Notes under the pieces: model-generated
Seen by the model: only the letters and a program-made list of their open reading frames with translations
What the model was told of the DNA's origin: nothing
The model's database searches: none
Part shown: positions 9,659 to 24,564 of the stretch, one piece after another
Layout of the letters: each line of letters opens with the position of its first letter
How positions within the stretch are numbered: the first letter of the stretch is position 1
Translations under genes and position numbers: made by a program
NCBI GenBank assembly: GCA_019635355.1
Contig: JAHBZQ010000001.1
Span: forward strand, 4,030,001 to 4,094,000
Direction of reading: 5' to 3'
Origin: Rhizobacter sp.
GTDB lineage: Bacteria > Pseudomonadota > Gammaproteobacteria > Burkholderiales > Burkholderiaceae_C
DNA: 64,000 nucleotides

Positions 9659-10162
9659 TTGAGTCTCAATCGCAACGAGAAAGCCACCGTGGTGGCGGAT
9701 GTGGCGGCCCAGGCGGCCAAGTCGCAGACGCTGGCGCTGGCCGAGTACCGTGGCCTCACCGTCGCTCACCTCGACGTGCTGCGCAAGCAGGCGCGCGAAA
9801 AGGGCGTGTACCTTCACGTGCTGAAGAACACCCTGGCTCGCCGTGCCGTCGCTGGCACCCCGTTCGAAGTGGCGTCGGACGCCATGGTCGGTCCGCTGAT
9901 CTACGGTTTTTCTGAAGATGCTGTCGCCGCGGCCAAAGTCATCGCCGACTTTGCCAAGGGCAACGACAAGCTGGTGCTGAAGGCTGGCGCTTACGCTGGC
10001 AAGGCGCTGGACGCGGAGGCTGTGAAGGCCCTGGCGTCCATCCCGAGCAAGGAAGTGCTGCTGTCGCAGATCGCCGGCTTGCTCAAGTCGCCGGTCCAGC
10101 GCACCGCTGCCGTCCTGGCCGCTCTGGCCAAGAAGCGCGAAGAAGCCGCCCCGGCTGCCTGA
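9659..10162 (+). CDS. rplJ: 50S ribosomal protein L10
   Basis: Anchors L7/L12 dimers to the ribosome stalk. The N-terminus SLNRNEKATVVADVAAQAAK and the segment LRKQAREKGVYLHVLKNTLARRA are typical of betaproteobacterial L10. I choose the TTG at 9659, preceded by GAGGAG at a suitable distance, giving 167 residues; the upstream open frame to 9602 is leader. rplL follows after 42 nt. Confidence 0.92.
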   Translation: MSLNRNEKATVVADVAAQAAKSQTLALAEYRGLTVAHLDVLRKQAREKGVYLHVLKNTLARRAVAGTPFEVASDAMVGPLIYGFSEDAVAAAKVIADFAKGNDKLVLKAGAYAGKALDAEAVKALASIPSKEVLLSQIAGLLKSPVQRTAAVLAALAKKREEAAPAA

Positions 10163-10204
10163 TCGGCAAGCATCTCAATTCACTCATCTATCTAGGAAAT
10201 CATC

Positions 10205-10588
<384 letters not shown>

Positions 10589-10605
10589 TCGAGTCTCGGC
10601 AAAGG

Positions 10606-10637
10606 GGCTGGGAGCCGTTTTCGGCCCCCAGCCTTTT
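10606..10637 (+). terminator. Attenuator-type hairpin between rplL and rpoB
   Basis: GGCTGGGAGCCG and CGGCCCCCAGCC (10606-10617 and 10622-10633) pair over 12 bp with a single mismatch around a TTTT loop, followed by TTTT. E. coli has a partial terminator at this place that sets the ratio of stalk protein to RNA polymerase; I infer the same here. Confidence 0.65.
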
Positions 10638-10693
10638 GCGCTTCAAGGGTCCCTCTCGCCAAACGGCCGGATGACCCCTTGGAGAACAGCTGT

Positions 10694-10815
10694 AAAGCCC
10701 CCGGTTGACAATCGAGGGCTTTCCAAGTGTTCTCTGAACCGACTGCAGAGAACCGGTTTGGTCGGGCCCCGGTGCAACGCCGGGGTTGTCCGCCAGCGGC
10801 TGGTAGTGGCCAGCC
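10694..10815 (+). promoter_or_regulatory. Structured rpoB leader with four stem-loops
   Basis: The 320-nt rplL-rpoB gap (10589-10908) has no gene. After the attenuator it holds AAAGCCC/GGGCTTT (10694-10700 with 10716-10722), GTTCTCTG/CAGAGAAC (10729-10736 with 10746-10753), CCCCGG/CCGGGG (10767-10772 with 10780-10785) and GGCTGG/CCAGCC (10798-10803 with 10810-10815). The E. coli gap contains an RNase III cleavage hairpin; whether one of these is equivalent is unknown. A TTGACA at 10705-10710 has no matching -10 element. Confidence 0.5.
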
Positions 10816-10908
10816 ACCAAGCGTCGAACGCAATGTTCGAGTTGACAGTCGCCGACGGTGACTCGCCTAGGCCAGGCGTGTTTCCTGAGATGGAGTGAGA
10901 AATCACCT

Positions 10909-15033
<4,125 letters not shown>

Positions 15034-15050
15034 AGGAATAGGAGAGATAT

Positions 15051-18000
15051 ATGAAGGGTTTGCTGGATCTCTTCCGTCAATTCACCCCTGATGAGCATTT
15101 CGATGCCATCAAGATCGGCCTGGCCTCGCCCGAGAAGATTCGGTCGTGGTCCTTCGGCGAGGTGAAGAAGCCCGAGACGATCAACTACCGGACTTTCAAG
15201 CCGGAACGTGACGGTCTCTTCTGCGCCAAGATCTTCGGGCCGATCAAGGACTACGAGTGCCTGTGCGGCAAGTACAAGCGCCTGAAGCACCGCGGCGTGA
15301 TCTGCGAAAAGTGCGGCGTCGAAGTCACCCAGACCAAGGTCCGCCGTGACCGCATGGGCCACATCGACCTGGCCGCTCCCTGCGCGCACATCTGGTTCCT
15401 GAAGTCGTTGCCGTCGCGCCTCGGCCTCGTGCTCGACATGACGCTGCGCGACATCGAGCGCGTGCTGTACTTCGAAGCCTACGTGGTCGTCGACCCGGGC
15501 ATGACCCCGCTGAAGAAGTTCAGCATCATGTCGGAAGACGATTACGACGCGAAGCGCACCGAGTTCGGCGACGAGTTCGTGGCCCTGATGGGTGCGGAAG
15601 GCGTGCAACGCCTGCTCGCCGAGATGGACCTCGACACCGAGATCGAGAAGCTGCGTGGCGACATGACCGGCTCCGAGCTCAAGGTCAAGAAGAATTCCAA
15701 GCGCCTCAAGGTGATGGAAGCCTTCAAGAAGTCGGGCATCAAGCCGCAGTGGATGGTGATGAACGTGCTGCCCGTGCTGCCGCCGGACCTGCGTCCGCTG
15801 GTGCCGCTGGACGGCGGCCGTTTCGCCACCTCCGACCTGAACGACCTCTATCGCCGCGTCATCAACCGCAACAACCGTCTCGCGCGTCTGTTGGAGTTGA
15901 AGGCCCCCGAGATCATCGTGCGCAACGAAAAGCGCATGCTGCAAGAAGCGGTGGACTCGCTGCTCGACAACGGCCGTCGCGGCAAGGCGATGACCGGTGC
16001 CAACAAGCGCGCCCTCAAGTCGCTGGCCGACATGATCAAGGGCAAGTCGGGTCGTTTCCGCCAGAACCTGCTGGGCAAGCGCGTCGACTACTCGGGCCGT
16101 TCGGTCATCGTGGTGGGCCCGACGCTCAAGCTGCACCAGTGCGGCCTGCCCAAGCTGATGGCGCTCGAGCTCTTCAAGCCCTTCATCTTCTCGCGCCTGG
16201 AAGCCATGGGCATCGCCACCACCATCAAGGCGGCGAAGAAGGAAGTGGAATCGGGCACGCCGGTGGTGTGGGACATCCTTGAAGAAGTCATCAAGGAACA
16301 CCCGGTCATGCTGAACCGTGCGCCGACGCTGCACCGCCTGGGCATCCAAGCCTTTGAGCCGGTGCTGATCGAAGGCAAGGCGATCCAGCTGCACCCGCTC
16401 GTCTGCGCGGCGTTCAACGCCGACTTCGACGGTGACCAGATGGCTGTCCACGTGCCGCTGTCGATCGAAGCGCAGATGGAAGCCCGCACGCTGATGCTGG
16501 CCTCCAACAACGTGCTGTTCCCGGCCAACGGCGAACCGTCGATCGTGCCGTCGCAAGACGTGGTGCTGGGCTTGTACTACGCCACCCGCGAGCGCATCAA
16601 CGGCAAGGGCGAAGGCATCATCTTCTCCGACGTGGTCGAAGTGCAGCGTGCACTCGACAACGGCCAGGTCGAGATCACCGCCAAGATCAGTGTGCGCCTG
16701 ACCGAGTGGGTGAAGGACAAGGCGACGGGCGAGTTCAAGCCCGAGACCAAGCTCGTCGACACCACCGTCGGCCGTGCTCTGTTGAGCGAGATCCTGCCCA
16801 AGGGGTTGCCGTTCTCGAACATCAACAAGGCGCTGAAGAAGAAGGAAATCTCGCGCCTGATCAACACCTCGTTCCGCAAGTGCGGTCTGAAGGAAACGGT
16901 GGTCTTCGCCGACAAGCTGCTCCAGTCGGGCTTCCGCCTGGCCACGCGCGCCGGCATCTCGATCGCGATCGACGACATGCTGGTGCCGAAGGAAAAGCAC
17001 ACGCTGATCGAGCGCGCCGAGAAGGAAGTGAAGGAGATCGAGCAGCAGTACGTCTCGGGTCTCGTGACGGCGGGCGAGCGCTACAACAAGGTGGTGGACA
17101 TCTGGGGCAAGACCGGTGACGAAGTCGGCAAGGTCATGATGTCGCAGCTGTCGAAGCAGAAGACGACCGACCGCAACGGCAAGCAGGTGGACCAGGAGTC
17201 GTTCAACTCCATCTACATGATGGCCGACTCGGGTGCTCGTGGCTCTGCCGCGCAGATCCGCCAGCTGGCCGGCATGCGCGGCCTGATGGCCAAGCCGGAC
17301 GGCTCGATCATCGAGACGCCCATCACGGCGAACTTCCGTGAAGGCCTGAACGTGTTGCAGTACTTCATCTCCACCCACGGTGCTCGTAAGGGCCTGGCGG
17401 ACACGGCGTTGAAGACCGCGAACTCGGGCTACCTCACGCGCCGTCTGGTCGACGTGACGCAAGATCTGGTGGTCACCGAAGACGACTGCGGCACGCAGAA
17501 CGGCATGGCGATGCGCGCGCTGGTCGAAGGCGGTGAAGTCATCGAATCGCTGCGCGACCGTGTGCTCGGCCGGGTGACCGCGATCGAAGTGCAGCACCCG
17601 GAAACCAGCGCCACGCTGGTCGAGCCCGGCCGCATGCTGGACGAAGACACGCTGGACGAGCTGGAGGCGGCGGGTGTCGACGAGATCAAGGTCCGCACCG
17701 CGCTGACCTGCGACACGCGCTTCGGCCTGTGCGCCAAGTGCTACGGCCGTGACCTCGGCCGTGGTGGCGTGGTCAACCGCGGCGAAGCCGTCGGTGTGAT
17801 CGCTGCCCAGTCGATCGGCGAACCCGGCACGCAGCTGACGATGCGCACCTTCCACATCGGTGGTGCGGCGTCGCGTGCGGCGGTGGCCTCGAGCGTAGAC
17901 GCGAAGTCCGACGGCAACATCGGCTTCAACGCCACGATGCGCTACGTGACCAACGGCAAGGGCGACCTGGTGGTGATCTCGCGTTCCGGCGAAATCATCA

Positions 18001-19280
18001 TCTCCGACCAGCACGGCCGCGAGCGTGAGCGCCACAAGGTGCCGTATGGCGCGGTGCTCAACATCAAGCCCGACCAGGCCATCAAGGCCGGCACGGTGCT
18101 CGCCAACTGGGACCCGCTGACCCGACCCATCATCACGGAATTCGCCGGCAAGGCGAAGTTCGAGAACGTGGAAGAGGGCGTGACGGTCGCCAAGCAGGTC
18201 GACGAGATCACGGGTCTGTCGACCCTGGTCGTGATCGACCCGAAGCGCCGCGGCTCGACCAAGGTCGTGCGTCCGCAGGTCAAGCTGCTCGACGTGTCGG
18301 GCGCCGAAGTGAAGATCCCGGGCACCGACCACTCGGTGACCATCGGCTTCCAGGTCGGTGCGCTGATCCAGATCCGCGACGGCCAAGACCTCGCGCCGGG
18401 TGAAGTGCTCGCACGTATCCCGGTCGAAGGCCAGAAGACCCGAGACATCACCGGCGGTCTGCCGCGTGTGGCCGAGCTCTTCGAAGCCCGCACCCCGAAG
18501 GACAAGGGCACGCTGGCCGAGATCACCGGCACCGTGTCGTTCGGCAAGGAGACCAAGGGCAAGGTTCGCCTGCAGATCACCGACCCGGAGGGCAAGGTGT
18601 TCGAGGAACTCGTGCCGAAGGAAAAGAACATCCTCGTGCACGAAGGCCAGGTGGTGAACAAGGGCGAGTCGATCGTCGACGGTCCGGCCGATCCGCAGGA
18701 CATCCTGCGCCTGCTGGGCATCGAGGAGCTGGCGCGCTACATCGTCGACGAAGTGCAGGACGTCTACCGTCTGCAGGGCGTGAAGATCAACGACAAGCAC
18801 ATCGAGGTGATCGTTCGCCAGATGCTGCGCCGCGTGCAGATCGTCAACCCGGGCGACAGCCACTACATCGCCAACGAGCAGGTCGAACGTTCGGAGCTGC
18901 TGGACACCAACGATCGCCTGCGCGCCGAAGGCAAGCAGATCGCCACGCACGCCGACGTGCTCTTGGGCATCACCAAGGCCTCGCTGTCGACCGACTCGTT
19001 CATCTCGGCCGCGTCCTTCCAGGAAACGACCCGCGTGCTCACCGAGGCGGCCATCATGGGCAAGCGCGACGAGCTGCGTGGCCTGAAGGAAAACGTCATC
19101 GTGGGCCGTCTGATCCCGGCCGGCACCGGCATGGCCTTCCACGAGGCCCGCAAGGTGAAGGAAGAGCTGGACGACGCCGAGCGCCGTGCGATCGCGCTGG
19201 AAGAAGCGGCGGAAGAGATGTCGGCGGTGGACGAAGCGGCTGCGGCCGCTCCGGCGGCCGGTGGCGAAGCTTCCGAATAA
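15051..19280 (+). CDS. rpoC: DNA-directed RNA polymerase subunit beta'
   Basis: Largest catalytic subunit. 1409 residues, within the proteobacterial range. The N-terminal zinc ribbon is CLCGKYKR with CEKCGVEV, the active-site Mg-binding loop is NADFDGDQMAVHVPLS, and the second zinc site shows CDTRFGLCAKCYG. The C-terminal tail is Ala/Glu-rich (EEMSAVDEAAAAAPAAGG). The gene ends 20 nt before a strong terminator shared with the convergent PIN-domain gene. Confidence 0.98.
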   Translation: MKGLLDLFRQFTPDEHFDAIKIGLASPEKIRSWSFGEVKKPETINYRTFKPERDGLFCAKIFGPIKDYECLCGKYKRLKHRGVICEKCGVEVTQTKVRRDRMGHIDLAAPCAHIWFLKSLPSRLGLVLDMTLRDIERVLYFEAYVVVDPGMTPLKKFSIMSEDDYDAKRTEFGDEFVALMGAEGVQRLLAEMDLDTEIEKLRGDMTGSELKVKKNSKRLKVMEAFKKSGIKPQWMVMNVLPVLPPDLRPLVPLDGGRFATSDLNDLYRRVINRNNRLARLLELKAPEIIVRNEKRMLQEAVDSLLDNGRRGKAMTGANKRALKSLADMIKGKSGRFRQNLLGKRVDYSGRSVIVVGPTLKLHQCGLPKLMALELFKPFIFSRLEAMGIATTIKAAKKEVESGTPVVWDILEEVIKEHPVMLNRAPTLHRLGIQAFEPVLIEGKAIQLHPLVCAAFNADFDGDQMAVHVPLSIEAQMEARTLMLASNNVLFPANGEPSIVPSQDVVLGLYYATRERINGKGEGIIFSDVVEVQRALDNGQVEITAKISVRLTEWVKDKATGEFKPETKLVDTTVGRALLSEILPKGLPFSNINKALKKKEISRLINTSFRKCGLKETVVFADKLLQSGFRLATRAGISIAIDDMLVPKEKHTLIERAEKEVKEIEQQYVSGLVTAGERYNKVVDIWGKTGDEVGKVMMSQLSKQKTTDRNGKQVDQESFNSIYMMADSGARGSAAQIRQLAGMRGLMAKPDGSIIETPITANFREGLNVLQYFISTHGARKGLADTALKTANSGYLTRRLVDVTQDLVVTEDDCGTQNGMAMRALVEGGEVIESLRDRVLGRVTAIEVQHPETSATLVEPGRMLDEDTLDELEAAGVDEIKVRTALTCDTRFGLCAKCYGRDLGRGGVVNRGEAVGVIAAQSIGEPGTQLTMRTFHIGGAASRAAVASSVDAKSDGNIGFNATMRYVTNGKGDLVVISRSGEIIISDQHGRERERHKVPYGAVLNIKPDQAIKAGTVLANWDPLTRPIITEFAGKAKFENVEEGVTVAKQVDEITGLSTLVVIDPKRRGSTKVVRPQVKLLDVSGAEVKIPGTDHSVTIGFQVGALIQIRDGQDLAPGEVLARIPVEGQKTRDITGGLPRVAELFEARTPKDKGTLAEITGTVSFGKETKGKVRLQITDPEGKVFEELVPKEKNILVHEGQVVNKGESIVDGPADPQDILRLLGIEELARYIVDEVQDVYRLQGVKINDKHIEVIVRQMLRRVQIVNPGDSHYIANEQVERSELLDTNDRLRAEGKQIATHADVLLGITKASLSTDSFISAASFQETTRVLTEAAIMGKRDELRGLKENVIVGRLIPAGTGMAFHEARKVKEELDDAERRAIALEEAAEEMSAVDEAAAAAPAAGGEASE

Positions 19281-19300
19281 GCGACCTTCTTCGCGATTTG

Positions 19301-19326
19301 AAAGGGCGGCTTCGGCCGCCCTTTTT
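19301..19326. terminator. Bidirectional terminator between rpoC and the PIN-domain gene
   Basis: AAAGGGCGGC and GCCGCCCTTT flank a TTCG tetraloop and run into TTTTT (19322-19326); the reverse strand has the matching AAA/TTT arrangement. It ends the rplK-rpoC transcription unit. The last base overlaps the stop codon of the minus-strand gene, so it can serve both. Confidence 0.9.
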
Positions 19327-19763
19327 CATGTCAGCTGCCAGCGACCGGGAGGAATCACCTGCAGACCCAGTCGCCCCGCGCGGCGAGCGAGCTTCAGCAC
19401 CGCCCGGTCGCGGCTGATCAGCCAACGGGCTTCGGCGACCGCCAGGTCGATGAACTTCTGGTCGTCGGTGTCGGTGCAGCGCAAGCGACCCGCGTCACCC
19501 TGTGGCTCAGGTGCGCGAATCGTCTCAGAAAGCAGGCGCCAACTTTCGTTGATTCTGGACAGATCGGGCCGGTAGCTCGCGGCCACGCCTCGACCGAGGA
19601 CGTGCAGGAGTTCATCGTGCATGGCGTCCGTCACCAGCCAGCGCAGCTCGCGGCGCTCGATCGCGCCAAAAAGCGCTTGGCCGTCCGCGTTGCGGAACAC
19701 CAGCCAGTCCAGCACGACGTTCGTGTCCAGCACCACCGCCGGCTTCAGAAGAGTTGCGTCCAA
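19326..19763 (-). CDS. PIN-domain protein, putative orphan toxin
   Basis: 145-residue PIN-fold protein of the COG1569 type (putative toxin component). PIN nucleases cut RNA using a cluster of acidic residues. Those visible here are Asp13 in VLDTNVVLDW, Glu51 in HDELLHVL, Asp101 in TDTDDQKFIDLA, and Asp119 in ISRDRAVLKLA. No antitoxin gene is next to it: rpoC lies on one side and the str promoter on the other, its start codon being 8 bp from that -35 box. It may be a solitary ribonuclease, or a toxin whose partner is elsewhere. Its insertion between rpoC and rpsL looks like a lineage-specific gain. Confidence 0.85.
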   Translation of the reverse strand: MDATLLKPAVVLDTNVVLDWLVFRNADGQALFGAIERRELRWLVTDAMHDELLHVLGRGVAASYRPDLSRINESWRLLSETIRAPEPQGDAGRLRCTDTDDQKFIDLAVAEARWLISRDRAVLKLARRAGRLGLQVIPPGRWQLT

Positions 19764-19771
19764 GTCCTTGC

Positions 19772-19800
19772 TTGCGAGTGAGGGTTGCCACGAATATAAT
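19772..19800 (+). promoter_or_regulatory. Sigma70 promoter of the str operon (rpsL-rpsG-fusA-tuf)
   Basis: TTGCGA (19772-19777), a 17-bp spacer, and a perfect TATAAT (19795-19800). It lies about 180 nt upstream of rpsL and faces away from the PIN-domain gene, whose start codon is only 8 bp from the -35 box. Confidence 0.8.
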
Positions 19801-19981
19801 CGCGGGCTTTCCAGCAGATTTTGCTGCGCTCTTTGTCGGGCGGCTCACCGTGCACACCACGGCTTCGGGCTCGTCTCCTGCGGAGCGCTCGACGACCTCT
19901 ACTGAAAAAGACCAGGGCGCCTTGGCCGCACGTTCATGCGGCCCGGGCGCTTGTGTGACTTCAAACGGGAACAAGTTACCA
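19801..19981 (+). promoter_or_regulatory. 5' leader of rpsL
   Basis: About 180 nt of untranslated leader after the promoter. It contains CAGCA/TGCTG near the start and a perfect GGCCGCA/TGCGGCC stem (19924-19930 with 19937-19943) about 40 nt before the rpsL start. The frame is open through it, but the encoded residues are not part of S12. A role in ribosomal-protein feedback is possible but unproven. Confidence 0.4.
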
Positions 19982-20359
19982 ATGCCAACCATCAACCAAC
20001 TCGTGCGCAAAGGTCGTGAGACCGAAGCCACGAAGTCCAAGTCGCCTGCGATGCAGGGCGGCCCGCAGCGCCGCGGCGTCTGCACTCGTGTGTACACCAC
20101 GACGCCGAAGAAGCCGAACTCGGCCCTTCGTAAAGTCGCCAAGGTGCGCCTGACCAACGGGTTCGAGGTCATCTCGTACATCGGCGGCGAAGGCCACAAC
20201 CTGCAAGAACACAGCGTCGTGCTCGTGCGCGGCGGCCGTGTGAAGGACCTCCCCGGCGTGCGTTACCACATCGTCCGTGGCTCGCTCGACCTGCAAGGCG
20301 TGAAAGACCGCAAGCAGGCTCGTTCGAAGTACGGCGCGAAGCGCCCGAAGAAGGCCTGA
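19982..20359 (+). CDS. rpsL: 30S ribosomal protein S12
   Basis: Decoding-centre protein that controls accuracy. 125 residues starting MPTINQLVRKGRE. The streptomycin-related segments TTPKKPNSALRK (Lys43) and GRVKDLPGVRYH are wild type, so no streptomycin-resistance substitution is seen. It is the first gene of the str cluster. I use ATG 19982, since the upstream open frame is leader sequence. Confidence 0.97.
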   Translation: MPTINQLVRKGRETEATKSKSPAMQGGPQRRGVCTRVYTTTPKKPNSALRKVAKVRLTNGFEVISYIGGEGHNLQEHSVVLVRGGRVKDLPGVRYHIVRGSLDLQGVKDRKQARSKYGAKRPKKA

Positions 20360-20504
20360 TAGATCAAGTTGTCATGCGCAATCTTCATGCTGCGCACGTC
20401 GTATTGCGGTACATCGTGTGATGTGCTGAGTAAGTGGGGTCGCAAAGCGTGTGATTCCGCGGCAGAGCTGAAAAGCCGAGCCAACTGAAGCCAAAGGAAG
20501 AGAA

Positions 20505-20975
20505 ATGCCTCGTCGTCGCGAAGTCCCCAAACGGGACATCCTCCCCGATCCGAAGTTCAACTCGGTCGAGCTCTCCAAGTTCATGAACGTGATCATGGAG
20601 TCCGGCAAGAAGGCCGTGGCCGAACGCATCATTTACGGTGCCCTCGACCAGGTCGAGAAGAAGTCGGGCAAGGACCCGCTCGAGATCTTCAACGTCGCGC
20701 TGAACAACATCAAGCCGATGGTCGAAGTGAAGTCACGCCGCGTCGGCGGTGCGAACTACCAAGTTCCCGTGGAAGTTCGCCCCGTGCGCCGCGTGGCCCT
20801 GGCCATGCGCTGGTTGAAGGAATCGGCGCGCAAGCGTGGTGAGAAGTCGATGGCCCAGCGTCTGGCCAACGAACTGCTGGAGGCCGTCGAAGGCCGCGGC
20901 GGTGCGATGAAGAAGCGCGACGAAGTGCACCGCATGGCAGAAGCCAACAAGGCGTTCTCTCACTTCCGCTTCTAA
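20505..20975 (+). CDS. rpsG: 30S ribosomal protein S7
   Basis: Primary 16S rRNA 3'-domain assembly protein, located next to the exit channel. 156 residues starting MPRRREVPKRDILPDPKF, the standard family start, with AVEGRGGAMKKRDEVHRMAEANKAF near the end split by no anomaly. A 145-nt gap separates it from rpsL. In E. coli this gap carries the S7 repressor site; the gap length here is compatible, but I could not identify the site. Confidence 0.97.
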   Translation: MPRRREVPKRDILPDPKFNSVELSKFMNVIMESGKKAVAERIIYGALDQVEKKSGKDPLEIFNVALNNIKPMVEVKSRRVGGANYQVPVEVRPVRRVALAMRWLKESARKRGEKSMAQRLANELLEAVEGRGGAMKKRDEVHRMAEANKAFSHFRF

Positions 20976-21044
20976 GTTCTGGTCCCCTTGCGCGCCTGGG
21001 TCGTGTGACCGCCGGGCGCGCTTTTCAGTTTCTGGAGTGCCACC

Positions 21045-23150
21045 ATGGCCCGCAAGACCCCCATCGAGCGCTATCGCAACATCGGCATCTCGGCGCACAT
21101 CGACGCCGGCAAGACGACGACCACCGAGCGCATCCTGTTCTACACCGGCGTGAACCACAAGATCGGCGAGGTGCACGACGGCGCCGCCACGATGGACTGG
21201 ATGGAGCAGGAGCAAGAGCGCGGCATCACGATCACGTCAGCCGCGACGACCTGCTTCTGGAAGGGCATGGAGCTCAACCACCCCGAGCACCGCATCAACA
21301 TCATCGACACCCCCGGGCACGTCGACTTCACCATTGAAGTCGAGCGCTCGATGCGCGTGCTCGACGGCGCTTGCATGGTGTACTGCGCCGTGGGTGGCGT
21401 GCAGCCCCAGTCGGAAACCGTCTGGCGCCAGGCCAACAAGTACAAGGTGCCCCGCCTCGCGTTCGTCAACAAGATGGACCGCACCGGCGCGAACTTCTAC
21501 AAGGTCTACGACCAGATGAAGGTTCGCCTGAAGGCCAACCCCGTGCCCATCGTGATCCCCATCGGCGCCGAAGACAACTTCACCGGCGTGGTCGACCTCA
21601 TCAAGATGAAGGCCATCATCTGGGACGAAGCCTCCCAGGGCATGAAGTTCGACTACAAGGACATCCCGGCCGACCTGCAGGCCGACGCGCAGAAATGGCG
21701 CGAGAACATGCTCGAAGCCGCGGCTGAGTCCAGCGAAGAGCTGATGAACAAGTACCTCGAGTCGGGTGACTTGAGCGAAGCCGAGATCAAGCAGGGCATC
21801 CGCACCCGCACGATCGCGACCGAGATTCAGCCGATGCTGTGCGGTACCGCCTTCAAGAACAAGGGCGTGCAGCGCATGCTCGACGCGGTGATCGACTTCA
21901 TGCCGTCGCCGATCGACATCCCGCCAGTGCCGGGCACCGACGAAGATGAAAAGACCGTCACCCGCAAGGCCGACGACAACGAGAAGTTCGCCGCGCTGGC
22001 CTTCAAGCTGATGACCGACCCGTATGTCGGTCAGCTGACCTTCGTGCGTGTGTACTCCGGCGTGCTGAAGTCGGGCGACTCGGTCTACAACCCGATCCGC
22101 GGCAAGAAGGAGCGCATCGGCCGGATCCTGCAGATGCACGCCAACCAGCGTGAAGAAATCAAGGAAATTCTGGCCGGCGACATCGCCGCCTGCGTGGGCC
22201 TGAAGGACGTCACCACCGGTGAAACGCTGTGTGACCCCGAGCACGTCATCACGCTCGAGAAGATGGTCTTCCCGGAGCCGGTGATCTCGCAGGCCGTCGA
22301 GCCCAAGACCAAGGCCGACCAGGAAAAGATGGGCATCGCCCTCGGCCGTCTGGCCGCGGAAGACCCCTCGTTCCGCCTGCGCACCGACGAAGAATCGGGC
22401 CAGACCATCATCTCCGGCATGGGCGAGCTGCACCTGGAAATCATCGTCGACCGCATGAAGCGCGAGTTCGGCGTGGAAGCCAACGTGGGCAAGCCGCAGG
22501 TGGCCTACCGCGAAACCATCCGCAAGTCGGTGAGCGACGTCGAAGGCAAGTTCGTGCGCCAGTCGGGCGGCAAGGGCCAGTACGGCCACGTCGTGCTGAC
22601 CGTCGAGCCGCAGGAGCCGGGCAAGGGCTTCGAGTTCGTCGACGCCATCAAGGGTGGTGTCGTGCCGCGCGAATTCATCCCCGCAGTGAAGAAGGGCGTG
22701 GAAGACACGCTGCCGAACGGCGTGCTGGCCGGCTTCCCGGTGGTCGACGTGAAGGTCACGCTGACCTTCGGTTCGTACCACGAGGTGGACTCGAACGAAA
22801 ACGCGTTCAAGATGGCCGCCTCGATGGGCTTCAAGGACGGCATGCGCAAGGCCAGCCCCGTGATTCTCGAGCCGATGATGGCCGTGGAAGTGGAAACGCC
22901 GGAAGACTACGCCGGCAACGTGATGGGTGACCTGTCGTCCCGCCGCGGCATGGTGCAGGGCATGGACGACATGCCTGGTGGCGGCAAGATCATCAAGGCC
23001 GAAGTCCCGATGTCGGAAATGTTCGGCTACTCGACCACGCTGCGCTCGATGTCGCAAGGCCGTGCCACGTACACGATGGAGTTCAAGCACTACAGCGAAG
23101 CTCCGAAGAACGTGGCCGACGCGATCATCACCGCGCGCGGCACGAAGTAA
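21045..23150 (+). CDS. fusA: Translation elongation factor G
   Basis: GTPase that drives ribosomal translocation and, with RRF, recycling. 701 residues, normal length. G1 is AHIDAGKTTTTERIL, switch I contains RGITIT, G3 is DTPGHVDF and G4 is NKMD. Domains II-V follow, including GELHLEIIVDRMKREF and YEVDSN-type domain IV residues. It is the third gene of the str cluster. A 124-nt gap with a stem-loop separates it from tuf. Confidence 0.98.
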   Translation: MARKTPIERYRNIGISAHIDAGKTTTTERILFYTGVNHKIGEVHDGAATMDWMEQEQERGITITSAATTCFWKGMELNHPEHRINIIDTPGHVDFTIEVERSMRVLDGACMVYCAVGGVQPQSETVWRQANKYKVPRLAFVNKMDRTGANFYKVYDQMKVRLKANPVPIVIPIGAEDNFTGVVDLIKMKAIIWDEASQGMKFDYKDIPADLQADAQKWRENMLEAAAESSEELMNKYLESGDLSEAEIKQGIRTRTIATEIQPMLCGTAFKNKGVQRMLDAVIDFMPSPIDIPPVPGTDEDEKTVTRKADDNEKFAALAFKLMTDPYVGQLTFVRVYSGVLKSGDSVYNPIRGKKERIGRILQMHANQREEIKEILAGDIAACVGLKDVTTGETLCDPEHVITLEKMVFPEPVISQAVEPKTKADQEKMGIALGRLAAEDPSFRLRTDEESGQTIISGMGELHLEIIVDRMKREFGVEANVGKPQVAYRETIRKSVSDVEGKFVRQSGGKGQYGHVVLTVEPQEPGKGFEFVDAIKGGVVPREFIPAVKKGVEDTLPNGVLAGFPVVDVKVTLTFGSYHEVDSNENAFKMAASMGFKDGMRKASPVILEPMMAVEVETPEDYAGNVMGDLSSRRGMVQGMDDMPGGGKIIKAEVPMSEMFGYSTTLRSMSQGRATYTMEFKHYSEAPKNVADAIITARGTK

Positions 23151-23186
23151 TCAATTCAGTTAGACGAGCCGGTCTTCGTCGGGGCA

Positions 23187-23210
23187 CCGCCTGCTGCCAG
23201 TGGCAGGCGG
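23187..23210 (+). promoter_or_regulatory. Stem-loop between fusA and tuf copy 2
   Basis: CCGCCTGC (23187-23194) pairs with GCAGGCGG (23203-23210) around an 8-nt loop. No T-run follows. It may stabilise the fusA 3' end or separate fusA and tuf expression. Confidence 0.4.
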
Positions 23211-23271
23211 ATCAACCTTCCGCCGGAGACCTTAAACACCGCACTGGACTGCTCTTTGATTTGGAGAATCT

Positions 23272-24466
<1,195 letters not shown>

Positions 24467-24480
24467 CCTCTGCGTGACGA

Positions 24481-24504
24481 CCGGGTGGCCGCAGGGCTAC
24501 CCGG
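24481..24504 (+). promoter_or_regulatory. Stem-loop between tuf copy 2 and rpsJ
   Basis: CCGGGTGGCC pairs with GGCTACCCGG (one G-U pair) around GCAG. There is no T-run, so it is not a strong intrinsic terminator. It may limit read-through from str into S10 or stabilise the tuf 3' end. Confidence 0.45.
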
Positions 24505-24564
24505 CCATTACACCCGCGGCCCGCGCAGTCGCAACGGCCGCACCGCTCTTTTCAGGAATTCGTC

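Noticed and set aside
10705..10710. Perfect TTGACA in the rplL-rpoB gap as an rpoB promoter
   Set aside because: No acceptable -10 hexamer occurs 16-18 nt downstream, and the site lies in the loop of a hairpin.
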